Shown here: piece after piece, positions 12,904-24,500 of the stretch
Position numbering within the stretch: the stretch's first letter is position 1
Layout of the letters: the number at the start of each line of letters is the position of its first letter
Source: Rugalucina vietnamica
Taxonomy: Eukaryota; Mollusca; Bivalvia; Lucinida; Lucinidae
DNA: 64,000 nt
Assembly (NCBI GenBank): GCA_964017185.1
Contig: OZ024870.1
Span: 33,937,621 to 34,001,620 of the forward strand
Direction: 5' to 3'
The notes under the pieces: model-generated
Told to the model about the DNA's origin: nothing
Database searches by the model: none
What the model saw: the letters and a program-made list of their open reading frames with translations, nothing else
Made by a program: the position numbers and the translations under genes

Positions 12904-13402
12904 ATTAAAAAAACAAACAAACAATTTTTACGACTGTATATTCTTGGGTTTGTTTTCGTAATGTGCTTAAACCTATTAGAGCATAACTCAGGCTTTGACA
13001 TGGTATTGATGTTAAAAATATTCATGAGATGGAATAATTGTCTGTCAAAGAATATGATTAAAACATTCCCCAGAAAAACAAATTCTTCATAAAATAATTG
13101 ATATATTTTGCAAGATAATCTATAAATAATGAATCACAATAAAACGATGGTATACTGCAACAAATCCACAATGTATCATAAAACACATTATTACATCAAG
13201 TAAGTTAGCGGTCACGATAAAACAATAAAATAGTACTTGAGCACTATAAAACAACCGATAGACAATATGAACTGTAATGGATGATCTTAATATGGGGTGT
13301 ATGGTGAAATTTCTTCCAATCATGAATTATATTGACTGCTACAAACTTGCTCATGCAATATACTTTTTAATTTGTAAAAATGGAAAATTTTCAGTAGAAA
13401 AT
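12904..13402. other. intergenic, nothing identified
   Basis: AT-rich sequence without coding signal. Confidence 0.4.
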
Positions 13403-13525
13403 TTTTGATATTTTTCTTATTTTTGCTCAAAACATAGATTGTGGGTACACGTTAGAACTGCCTCGCCGAGGCGGTTCTAACGAGTACCCACAATCTATGT
13501 TTTTGAGCAAAAATAAGAAAAATAG
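13403..13525. mobile_element. hairpin element family B, copy 3
   Basis: A ~120-bp near-perfect palindrome. The outer arms TTTGATATTTTTCTTATTTT pair with AAAATAAGAAAAATA, the inner arms read ACATAGATTGTGGGTAC, and the GC-rich core CGTTAGAACTGCCTCG/CGAGGCGGTTCTAACG has a single mismatch. Confidence 0.85.
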
Positions 13526-14158
13526 GTATACCCCTGCATAACCCAGTTTTGCTATGTAAAAGTGGGGTATAAGGGGGTATACATTACACGGACATGTTTT
13601 CTTGATGTGGTTATATTTTCTTAATATGGTTGATATTTCAAATTAATAAAAATTAATAAAAGTGTTCAGATATTACCCATAATAAAGAAAAGATTTTTTT
13701 CGGCAGTTTTTAGCACAATAGGAATAAATAAAAGTGTAAATGAATTCTATCTGCTTAAGTGAGCTAGAACACATTTTATAGTGATATAAATGCAAAAAAA
13801 AAATTTATTAACTTGAAAAAAAAAAGCTGTAATTAGGCTGAGAATTTTCTTAAATGGCCATAACATACTGAGCATTTTATAAAAAAAATACTGTAAGTTA
13901 GAGTGACTAAATTAAGACAAATATCTAAATTTTCTTTTCTTCCTATGCAGTAGTACTGAAAATGACACCTATTTTGGCCTTAAGAGTATTTAAAAGTGAA
14001 TGAATTCAATTAACGACTATGAAAATAAAACAACATTCTTTAAACTAAGTGTATTTACACAAAATGAGGACAAACAGAGATTCAAAGGATGTCAACAATG
14101 AGTGAAATATTTACATTCATTAACTCATAAAAGCCTAGCTTTCTTTTTGTGGGACATT
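13526..14158. other. intergenic, AT-rich
   Basis: No coding signal. 13560-13615 resembles sequence near 10017-10440 (GGGGGTATAC, CGGACATGTTTTC), so it may belong with the hairpin element upstream. Confidence 0.4.
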
Positions 14159-14442
14159 GGCAAACAGAAAAGCCCCAGGTGTGATGACGGAGGATGCGGT
14201 ATCACATCTGGGGCTAAACAGAACAGCCCCAGGTGTGATGACACAGAATGTGGTATCACATCTGGGGCTAAACAGAACAGCCCCAGGTGTGATGACACAG
14301 AATGCGGTATCCCATCTGGGGCTAAACAGAACAGCCCCAGGTGTGATGACACAGAATGCAGTATCCCATCTGGGGCTAAACAGAACAGCCCCAGGTGTGA
14401 TGACACAGAATGCGGTATCCCATCTTGGGCTATTCTGTTTGC
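14159..14442. repeat. short TIR element with its 54-bp core amplified five times
   Basis: Starts GGCAAACAGAAAAGCCC and ends GGGCTATTCTGTTTGC, inverted ends of a tiny element. Inside, a 54-bp unit starting AGCCCCAGGTGTGATGAC repeats at 14171, 14225, 14279, 14333 and 14387. Each unit is a hairpin (AGCCCCAGGTGTGAT against ATC(A/C)CATCTGGGGCT). Because 54 is a multiple of three, several frames stay open on both strands; those frames are not genes. A single-copy relative is at 25823-25885. Confidence 0.85.
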
Positions 14443-14696
14443 TTAGAGAAAGTTCATTGGATATATGAATAAAAATTTTACCACTCCCGGTTCCCCTAAA
14501 AATGAAAGTCGACTCACCAAAATGATAACGATGGGAAAGTCCATTCATCATCACGAACATGCTTGTCATATGACTATTGCTATCTTGAATACTAAAATAT
14601 CAGGCAATGAAATAATAAAACTAAAAACAGTGCATTTTAAAAATAAGGAAACAATGATTTTGATGACAATTGTTAGAAAATTCTATTAGGCCTACA

Positions 14697-14739
14697 TGAG
14701 CCGCAAACAAGAATCCAATTTTCTCATGATGCGGCTCAT
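14697..14739. mobile_element. TGAGCC-family deletion derivative (terminal repeats only)
   Basis: 43 bp: TGAGCCGCAAACAAGAATCC joined to ATTTTCTCATGATGCGGCTCA with the whole interior missing. It looks like an internally deleted copy of the dominant MITE. Confidence 0.65.
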
Positions 14740-14960
14740 ATGTAAGCATAATTATGTATGTAATATCTACTTCATCTGAATGACTCAAAACATATGTTGT
14801 AATGGAAAAAGATTTGCTTCTATAGAATTTTCCTTTCAAAACTAGTCCATGTAACTAGACTCAAAATATTAAAACAAAAGTGAAAATAAAACAACATTCC
14901 GATTTAAATTGTGTACAAAAAAGCTAAAACAAGTAAAACTAAAAAAAAAAAATTGGAGTT

Positions 14961-15586
14961 AAACAGCAGTCACACATTAGCGTATAAGTGAAACGCGCGC
15001 TGGGCGTGTTGAAAAATTGTAAAAATCCACATATGCCAGAAACACGTCAGAGACACATTCGTAGCGCGTTACGAATACATTGTGCTAAAAATCATCAAGC
15101 GCTTCGTGCCCGTTTGGGATCAAAAAAATTTTAAACATGCTTAAAAATTTTCTAGAAGCTCGGTGTGTCCCGGGCGTATGACTTATACATTTCGAATAAG
15201 TTCCACGCGCGCTATAGGCGCGTTGAATATGCTTCGAACGCGTTTGGCGCACGTTTGAGGCACGCCAGTGTACGCTCCACGCGCGTTCTGATTTTATGAG
15301 ATATTGCTTCGGTAGGGTGCCCCAAGCGTGTGTGAGGCGCGCATTGAACATTCGCTGCGCGTCCATAGCGTGTGCTTAGTGTGTCTGGGACGTAAGACAA
15401 ACGTACTCTAAAACTTTGAGACTTTTTATATGTCCGGCACACGCCTCAGTCGCCCGCTAATGTGTGACTGCTAAAGCGAGTTAAAGGTACAAATTAATTT
15501 TTATACGTCCAAAATCTTTAGCGTGTTGACATTTTTCATATGCCCGGCGCACGTTTGGGTTATACGCTAATGTGTGACTGCTGTTT
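14961..15586. mobile_element. ~626-bp TIR element with CpG-rich interior
   Basis: Perfect 26-bp terminal inverted repeats: AAACAGCAGTCACACATTAG onwards at 14961-14986 and the exact complement at 15561-15586. A second right-end-like copy of 18 bp lies at 15455-15472. The interior is unusually rich in CGCG/GCGCGTT motifs for this window, which makes minus-strand frames (15085-15442) stay open; their arginine-rich repetitive reading is compositional, not a recognisable protein. Confidence 0.8.
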
Positions 15587-15918
15587 CAAATGGACTTTGA
15601 AAGAAATACCTTTGATGAAAATCTAACAATCGCCAGTGTCCTCACTCCCTAGTGCTATGCTCTTTCACTGTACACCATGCTTCTATAACGTCATCTTGTT
15701 ACAGCTATGTCGTTAGAAATTTGTAGAACATTACATAAACATTCAATAATGTAAGATATGATTCATCTATAATACAATTACAAGTTGAGTAAATGATAAA
15801 ACATAACTTTAAATATATGTATATGATGCATTTGAATAGAAAAATATGTGTGAGGGAAAAAAAACCTCTTGCTAAATTAAAACATTTATCATAAAAGCTT
15901 GCAAAATAGTTCCCATTT
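15587..15918. other. intergenic, nothing identified
   Basis: AT-rich with no coding signal or element ends. Confidence 0.35.
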
Positions 15919-16153
15919 GAGCCACCCCATGGGAAAACCAACAATCTGCATAGGCAAAAACAAAGGCGCAGATCAGCTTCGCGGTAACCGCGAAGCTGAT
16001 CAGCACCTTTGTTTTCGCTACTCGAACAGTAAAATTCCTCTACTTTCTAAATCCAAAATTTCCAGCCTCTAGCCATCTTCTGTGCCTGTGCAGCTCGGTT
16101 TGTGTCGGACCTATTCAAAAACCATATTGTTGGTTTTCCCACGAGGCGGCACA
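15919..16153 (+). mobile_element. hairpin MITE, TGAGCC family, copy 4
   Basis: Both ends intact (TGAGCCACCCCATGGGAAAA and complement). Palindrome core TTCGCGGTAACCGCGAA, i.e. both stem sides carry the G/C variant. Confidence 0.9.
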
Positions 16154-17018
16154 TTTCTAATTTTTGAAGTCAAAATACCATGCTGAAACCTACATGTAGT
16201 TTAGACTTGTATGCATCACACAGTAAAGACTAGCTTTATTTGAATGCAAGATGATGGCACACATGTATTATGCAATGAGACAGTGTGCCCAATAAAAAAA
16301 GGACAGGAAGCAGAGTTTTCATGTCTGATCAGTTTTTATATTACAAGTTATGACTATATGAGGGGACTGCTATGAAGTTACCCCATAAATGAATTTAAAA
16401 ATCTAGTATAAAAACAAAACAGTTAAAATCATTCAGTTCAAGTCTTAGTTAGGATACATGAGTGAACAGCATAGCTCCTTTGGAGCTAAACATTAACACA
16501 GATATAAATATTTGTGTACAATATGTAGAATTTAAGATAAACAATCTGAATCATTTACATTTACCCAGAATTTTAAATTTAAGATACAATTGTAAGATAT
16601 AGGATTAGCTTGAACTAAATTCTTTTCAAGAGCGTTTGTTTTCTGGGTTATGAAATGAAAGATCATACCTACTTAGCTTTATAAACAAGTAGAGACTTTT
16701 ATAAAAAAATAAAATCTTAAAACAACATGAAGATGAACAGCCAAAATTGCTTCTTCACCTCTGTGTTGATTTTGGTATGACTTTTGTGTATATAGTATAA
16801 CATATTGTATAACATACAGGATTTCTAAACATAGGGCTTGGCCCAGTTTACAATTTTTACGTGAAATACATGTACTAATGAAATGAAACCCAAAACTTGG
16901 GACATGAAGCACAAAACTCAATACATAACATACAAATACATCAGGACTACACAACGAAATGAAACATCATCATAAGAGCCTTTTTCCCAAGATAACCTAT
17001 TTTCTGTTGCAACACAAA
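16154..17018. other. intergenic, nothing identified
   Basis: AT-rich, no coding signal on either strand. The 91-codon minus frame at 16679-16954 has no recognisable domain. Confidence 0.35.
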
Positions 17019-17258
17019 TGAGCCTATGCATGAGAAAACCAGCAATTTCGGGTTCGCCAAGGTCAGACACAAACCATACTGTACAGTCACAGAAGCAGGC
17101 TAGAAGTGTGAAATGTTGGGTATAAGTAGAAGAGGAATTGCACTATTCATGTAGAAAAAATAAAGGCACTGATCAGCTGCGCATTTCCCGCACAGCTGAT
17201 CTGCTCCTTTGTTTTCGCAATATTTTGCAAATTGTTGGTTTTCTGAAGCGGTGGCTCA
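17019..17258 (-). mobile_element. hairpin MITE, TGAGCC family, copy 5
   Basis: Ends TGAGCC/GGCTCA flanked by AA on both sides. The palindrome core is diverged (CTGCGCATTTCCCGCACAG). Confidence 0.8.
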
Positions 17259-17490
17259 AATAAACTTACAAAACTGCATAGTTTAATACAAAACCACAAA
17301 GATGCCGATCAGGCATTGCAGATTTGCAGAAAAAAAAGCATGAATGGGACAAAGTGCTTTGCTCTTCAATTTATTATGCATTTGCTAAGAAACAAATTTT
17401 CTTGGGACAAAACTCTTATGTTTTGTTACAACTAAACATGCAATGCTTACATCCAAGTACATTCCATCACACACAAAATAAATTATAACA

Positions 17491-17737
17491 TGAGCCGTGT
17501 CATGAGAAAACCGGATTTTTGCCTATGCGAAAACAAAGACGCAGATCAGCTGTGCAAGCTGTGCAGTAACTGCACAGCTGATCAGCGCCTTTGTTTTTTG
17601 CTACACGGATACTATAATGCCTCTTCTACTTATATCCAAAATTTCAAGCTTCTAACCTTTTTCTTAGACTGCATAGACCGGTTTATGTCGGACCTGGTCG
17701 GAAACCCCGAAGACCAGTTTTCTTGCGTCGCGGCTCA
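17491..17737 (+). mobile_element. hairpin MITE, TGAGCC family, copy 6
   Basis: TGTGCAG/CTGCACA core with a short extra duplication (CTGTGCAAGCTGTGCAG) on one side of the stem. Flanked by CA on both sides. Confidence 0.85.
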
Positions 17738-18660
17738 CATGGACTGATGTGAATTGACATGAGATCATGGTGATAAAAATAGTTCACACACAAAAACAGT
17801 GGAAAAGAACACATGACTTCATGACCTCACATTCAAAATGGGATGTCCATCAAAATACATTACATTATTTTATTCGCATCAATGAAACTATGTCATGTAT
17901 TTAATGTTCAAAGAACATTGTGCATGCACTTTTAAAACAGAAACTTCACACAGTTTCATAATGAGATTCAAATTCTATGTACAAAACATAAATGTCACTT
18001 TATCTTATATGACACATGAAACTGTTATGTAATAGTTAGGATTCATTTGAGCTTTTTTACATTAATTTAATATGAACATTTGATTAAGAACGCCATATTT
18101 TTTCTTGAACACAATTTTTAGATATCTTCAAAGATTTTCATACTGTTTAATACTTTCTGTTTTGCATAAACATAAAAGTCTGCAATCAATCAGTCTCCAA
18201 TCATGATTTTAATAATAGACACTACAAATCCCAGTTTCGTCTAATATTAAAGGTTTGTGTTGAACATGGTGGGAAACTCAAACAACAGTTTCTTTTTGTT
18301 TTTCTTACCACTCAAACTCTTTAAATCTACTAGTTTTTAAGCTTTAAGCAGCTATCTTATTTTGGCTTCACAAATAATTCAAAAAAATTACTATGTTAAT
18401 ATAAATTGTACAAAGCTGTACCCTAGACTTAAGATATGGAATTGACTCATGCCCAACATTGGACAACAATATTCTCAATATCATATGAACGGATCACCTA
18501 TGACTGAAATACTCTTGAAAGGACTGTAGTCCATTGTAAACCGGAGCTATAAGCAGCTTTTAAGTTTAGATCTTGTGACCTTATGGCTAGCCCCAGCGTC
18601 ATCTTGTCTCCCCCACACCACCTGGGTTTCACACTCCACCCCGTGTAACCCGTGTCTCAA
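17738..18660. other. downstream region / probable 3' UTR of the SLC7 gene
   Basis: Lies just past the minus-strand stop codon. A minus-strand AATAAA (TTTATT at 17868-17873) could be a polyadenylation signal. Nothing else is recognisable. Confidence 0.35.
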
Positions 18661-18731
18661 TTACTGTTCCTTCTCTGCAGCTTCTTCAGGTACTACCATC
18701 ATCAGTTTCTGTAGGGCCAGTGTGGCTCGAT
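18661..18731 (-). CDS. SLC7 gene exon 11 (terminal)
   Basis: Encodes residues 474-496 ([20 protein letters not shown] onward) and the TAA stop. The acceptor follows TTACAG. The cytosolic C-terminus [10 protein letters not shown] resembles the QKL/VVP tail of LAT-type transporters. Confidence 0.9.
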
Positions 18732-21431
18732 CTGTAACAACATAATCAAAGTTTTTGAAAACATTTGAGCCGTCTCATGAGAAAACAAACAATGTTGTTT
18801 TGGAATGGGTCCGACACAAACTGAGCTGCACATGCACAGAAAAGTGCTAGAAGCTTGGATTAAAGAAGAGGAAGTGTACTATCTGTGTAGCGAAAACAAA
18901 GGCGCTGATCAGATCTGCGTCTTTCTTTTCCCATATGCAGATTGTTGGTTTTCTGATGCGGCGGCTCATATATAAATCCCTTAATATGTTGCAATAAAGC
19001 AAAGGGAAGTCTTGAAAGATGCAAACAACTATATTAAAAACATTTTAAAAACAGCTCTGATGTTGTTTTGTTTGTCTGAATTAAGGTTTAAGCTCTTAGT
19101 CAACAATTACTCCATCATGTCCGGACAGAGCCATCTCATCATGGTTATTTACCAGTACTTTGGAGAGTTGTGTTTCTTGCTCAGTGGAAATAGCACCCAG
19201 GACCTCTCGTTTGGAGTCCCATGCCCTAGTAGGAGTTATTTTTAGCTTACCTTACACTATTAGTTCAAACTCTATTATAAAGTTACACAAGGGAAAGTAA
19301 TGTGTGTAAAATATGACTTACCAAAGAAGTCCAGGACATCTTTGGGTTTATTTTCCCAGTAGACAAAGATGAGATACACCGGCAGTCCTGTAGCTATGAT
19401 GAGACATCCCATACCTGAAATATATCCAAAATAATGTCAAGGCCTGAGGTTATTGTTAAAGAATTAATTATGTTTGGAAATGTATGAGAGAACTTCATTT
19501 TCTCCAATATTCATAGATTTACTGCCTCACAAAGGCTCAATGCAAGAAAACCGGTCTTCAGGGTTTCCGACCAGGTCTGACACAAACCGATCTGTACAGT
19601 CACTGAAGAAGGCTAGAAGCCTGAAATTTCGGATTTAAGAAAAAGAGAAACTTTACTATCCGTGTAGCAAAAACAAAGGCGCTGATCAGCTTCGCAGCAA
19701 CTGCGAAGCTGATCTGCACCTTTGTTTTAGCACAGGCAAAAATCTGGTTTTCTCACGATGCGGCTCAAATAAGCTTTACAAACTACCAGTACTCTCTCAT
19801 TAATTTAAATAGCTCAATAATAATTTAGAAATGGTATATACAAAATAAAAGTCCTGACAAAATTTCCATACTTAATAGTATCAAGAGTTTTTACGATATT
19901 ATAGAATATCTGTGAGGGTGTATGACATTACATAGAAATATATACATGTACATTCTGATGGCTTCCTGTTTGGCATCTCTCAGCAGTGCCTCAAAATGCC
20001 AAAAAGTGACTAGACAGTGAGCATTATTTAACCTTTTCTCAAACAAATGCTGTTTATAACGTTGAACTGCTGAATGTTTAATGTATGAACAAGAAATTTA
20101 TGTTCATACAATTATGTATTTTATCTGTTGCACTATAAAATTAAGTGCTGTTGGTGCACATATGATGATGTCTCGCAGACAACATAAAGCTAATTAGTAC
20201 ACATAACTTTGGTTTTATGGACACATTACAAGGTGTTTTTTAGCAAATTTATTGCCAAATGGCAGCCTTTCATTTGTATCTTAGTGCAGATTTTACACAC
20301 ATCCAGTCTAATTCCCAGTAACCCAGATGTGGAATGTCCCCACTCTGTCTGCAGCAAGCAGTTTAAGATCTAAGATTGAAAACCTGTGTTTGGCTTTTAC
20401 AATCATTTCTCACATAAAGATGTTCAACCACACAGGATGGTTAGCAGCTTGATCTATAGAGGCCTAAATGCACTGATGAGTAGCTCAATTATTGTGCATC
20501 CCATACGCACTTATATTTACACATCTACAAAAATCTTGTTTTCTCATGGTTTGGCTTAGATGACGACATTTCAGCTGACTTTTGCACCAGAAAAGTACTT
20601 GTCTCTCAGCATTTTGTCAGGATACTTGCCGCTCACCTTTTAATGTAGCAGTTATCCTCACAAGATTGCCATGAAAGAAGGCGCCATTGTAGCCCAAATA
20701 CCATGGGGGCGATTCAAATGATGCTACCTGTGCTGTCGTCAGAGTACTTTGTATACAATTACATGTAAAAACTTGCTGTCGTCTGAGTATATAGCCAATC
20801 TTTTCATGTCTCGGACGACAGCAAAATCACTAGTATCATATTTACGGCTGTCGATCATTTGCTCTGATGACAGCAGTGTTTTGCATGTAATGGTATACAA
20901 GGTACTCGGACGACAGCACAGGTAGCATCATTCGAATCACCCCCATGAATATGAGGCCATCAGCTCTTCTTTACTTCTTGTTCAAGAATAAAACCTCATT
21001 CACTCTTTGAGTCCAACGCATTATGACAATGAGCCCTTGCGCAACCCTAAAACACTAAGAGGATACTTAAATCCCTGACCTACCTGTTTCTGTAGGACTA
21101 GAGTACATCGGCAGTAGTACTAAGATTAGGGAGAAAATAACATAGATGATGGGCCACACCAGGGCAACCTGAAATACACAGTTTTACATGTTTAAAAGAT
21201 TTGTTAAATATGCCTGCGTTTTAAGATACTTATACCCAACAAAAAAGAAAACACTGTTTTTTTCTTGGTTATGTTCTTCTGACTTCATAAAGTATCAAAA
21301 AAAAGGAATGTCTTCAAATTTCTTATTTCTGATCCAATTTTGCTAAAACTCTTGTAAGGCAGAGATAAATGTCATGTCTTTACACAAGTATGGCAAGATT
21401 TGCAAGAGGTGACAACATTTTGCAGTAAAAA

Positions 21432-21501
<70 letters not shown>

Positions 21502-24500
21502 TCAAATGAATCCTTCATCATAGTTAGTTTGCTTACAATTTGATTTTGATTTTTCATCACAGTCATGTACTTTTCAATCAAGTAGGATGAGGACAACTAT
21601 GGACAGGGTTTGCACACTGGACCTCTCAATTCAGAGTTGAGTCCTACACTCTACCACTAGGGTTCACCAGGCCATACATCTCCCTTGGACCATCACCAGA
21701 GAAGTACACGCTTAAGTTCTGGGCTATTTTGGTTGTGCATGTTAAAAATGGCTGACATTCAAGTCCTCCTCAGGTTGTGAGTGAAATGAGCCACGACGCA
21801 AGAAAACCGGTCTTTGGGGTTTCTGACAAGGTCCAACATAAATCGACCTGTACAATCACAGAAAAAAGCTAGAAGCTCGACGTTTCGGATTTAAGAAGAA
21901 GAGGGATTGTACTATCAGAGTAGCAAAAACAAAGGCGCTGATCTGCTGTGCAGTTACTGCACAGCTGATCAGCGCCTTTGTTTTCACATAGGCAAAAATC
22001 CAGTTTTCTCATGGTGCTGCTCAAACATGACTTGATTGTTTTTATAAGTTCAGTTTATCTAATGTCACATTTAGATGAACTGTTTTTTCAAACAATTTGC
22101 ACCCAAAAATGTAGGTTGATAAACTTCATATTTAGTTTCAAATTGTGTCTAATTTTGTCGGTACAAACAATAATGACATTTGTCATTGACTTTCGTGCAA
22201 TTTATTTTAACCATTATAATAAACAACCATAATTACTTAAGTAAATTTCAAAGACTAAAAAAGAACAAACACCTAATAATTTAATTTTAGGAAAACAACA
22301 TAATAAGAGAGACAGGTTTAAAAGTCTGCTGTCCACTCTTAGCTTTGTCTCTTGACTTCCTTTGCTTCCTTTGAAAGGAGGTAAACAACTTTCTGTCCAA
22401 TTTTAAACCTAACAGAACATTCTCTGCACATGTAAAGAAAGCTCCTGAGATGACAAGGGAAGCAACTCAACAAACAAAACCAGTTCGGAGACCTGAAGTT
22501 TCGGATTTAGAAAGAACAGAGGTAGTTTTTAACTAGAAATGCGTGTTTGTAAAACACTATGCCCCCAACTGTGTGCTTGTCCCTAAACTGGCAGTTTGTA
22601 TGATTCATTTATTTCATTTGAATGAAGTGAAATTTAATATCCTGAAGAAGCTGTTCGGTTGCCTCTGTTTTGACCTCAATCAAGAAACAGAATGTAAGTT
22701 TTTTTTGCAGGAAATAAATGGAGTAAAAAATTTATAATGAAGTAATTTTGTCAAAATTTGACAGAAAATCCTCAAAAGTTAATCAGCGGATCTTCTTCTC
22801 AGCCCCAACCAGTTAAACAAATATGAAGGCTCTAGCTCAAACACTTTTTGAGATATCTTGCACACAACATTTTAAAATTTTATTCTCAAAGGGAAATAAC
22901 TCCAAAAGGGGCATAACTCGGACATAAAAAAAAATGCAGGTCAATCATTTTTTCATGTCAGAGGGATCTGTATATGAAATTTCAAAACCCTAGCATCACC
23001 GTTCAAAAATTTCAAATTTCACCGAAAAGCGAAAAAAATCAATCAAAATTTCAAAATTCAGTAATTTTGCCAAAATTTGACGGAAAGTTCTCAAAAGTTA
23101 ATCGGGTCATCTGCTTCTCAGCTGCTACCAGTATACCAAATATGAAGGCTCTAGCTCAAATACTTTTTGAGATTTCTTGCACACAAGATTTTCAAATTTT
23201 GTTTTGAAAGGGACATAACTCAGAAAAGGGGCATAACTTGGACATGAAAAAAAATATGGGTCAACTATTTTTTCATGAGGAATCTGTCTATGAAATTTCA
23301 AAACCCTAGCATTCACCGTTCAGAAATTTCAAATTTCACCGAAAAGTGGAAAAATCAATCAAAATTTCAAAATTCCGTATTTTTGTCAATATTTGACGGA
23401 AAGTTCTCAAAAGTTAATCAGGTCATCTACTCCTCAGCCCTAACAATTATACCAAATTTGAAGGCTCTAGCTCAAATACTTTTTGAGATATCTTGCACAC
23501 AAGATTTTCAAAATTTGTTTTCAAAGGGACATAACTCAGAAAAGGGGCATAACTCAGTCATGAAAAAAAAATACGGGTCAACTATTTTTTCATGAGGAAT
23601 ACACATATGAAATTTCAAATCCCTAACATGCACCGTTCAGAAGTTAACGGACGCACACACAGACAGACAGACAGACAGACAAGCCGAAAGCAATATGCCC
23701 TTCCAACTTTTTCAAAGTTGGGGGCATAATTCAAAGTTGGGGGCATAAAAAGAATCAGGTGAACTCGTCCAAAAGATGTGACTCCCTTATTCTTATTTTT
23801 CTGCACTCTTGACTACATTACCTTGATAGGTCTGTGCATATCAGGTCTTTTATATCTAAAGTATAGTAGTACTGTGACTGATAGACCAATGGCCAGCCAG
23901 TTGACGAAGCTGACATAGTTGATCAGAGCATACATATCGGACGACGTCAGGTACACCAGAGACAGGAGACCCTGAAATTGACATGAAAATAAGTATGAAA
24001 ACAAAATAAGCCTTCACATGAGAAAATCAACAATGTGTTTCTGAACAGGTCTGACACAAACCAAGCTGTACAGTCACAGAAGATGGCTAGAGGCTGCAAA
24101 TTTTGTATTTAGAAAGTAGTGGAATTGTACTATCCGTGTTGCGAAAACAAAGGCGCTGATCAGCTTCGCAGTAACTGCGAAGCTGATCTGGGCCTTTGTT
24201 TTCGCATATGCAGATTGTTGGTTTTCCCATGAGGCGGCTCATTTTAATCAAGTACATGTCAGTATTAACATCAATTTTCTGTGAGGGGGCAATCGTTTCA
24301 GCCATGTTGGGATAAATCCAAGACTTCCTGGGTTTTATCAAGAGCTCTGTGAGGTAAGTGTGTCTTGCTGAAAGACAAGAATCTTTGCCAGTGGGGTTCA
24401 AAACTTCAAACCTCTCGATTTGAAGTCTGATAATTAAACCACATGGACTCTGCCCTCCTGATCTTAAGGAAAACTATTCACATGGCTTCAAGCAAGCGAG

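Noticed and set aside
14171..14440. CRISPR-like regularly spaced palindromic repeats
   Set aside because: Eukaryotic context, no unique spacers (units are contiguous and near-identical) and no cas genes.
14102..14569. Several overlapping repetitive ORFs on both strands (93-144 codons)
   Set aside because: They are translations of a 54-bp tandem repeat; 54 is divisible by three so frames stay open by construction.
15085..15442. Two overlapping Arg-rich minus ORFs
   Set aside because: Open only because the CpG-rich TIR element has few stop codons; reading is repetitive and matches no family.
17490..17747. Recurrent small ORFs with a 'CENKDADQL...ADQRLCF' reading (also at 24087, 31502, 36583, 41013)
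   Set aside because: Looks like a conserved peptide family but is the TGAGCC MITE read in one frame; it occurs in both orientations with stops and no codon bias.
21372..21596. Minus-strand ORF with a poly-Met run
   Set aside because: Produced by the (ATC)n microsatellite; no start context, domain or splice support.
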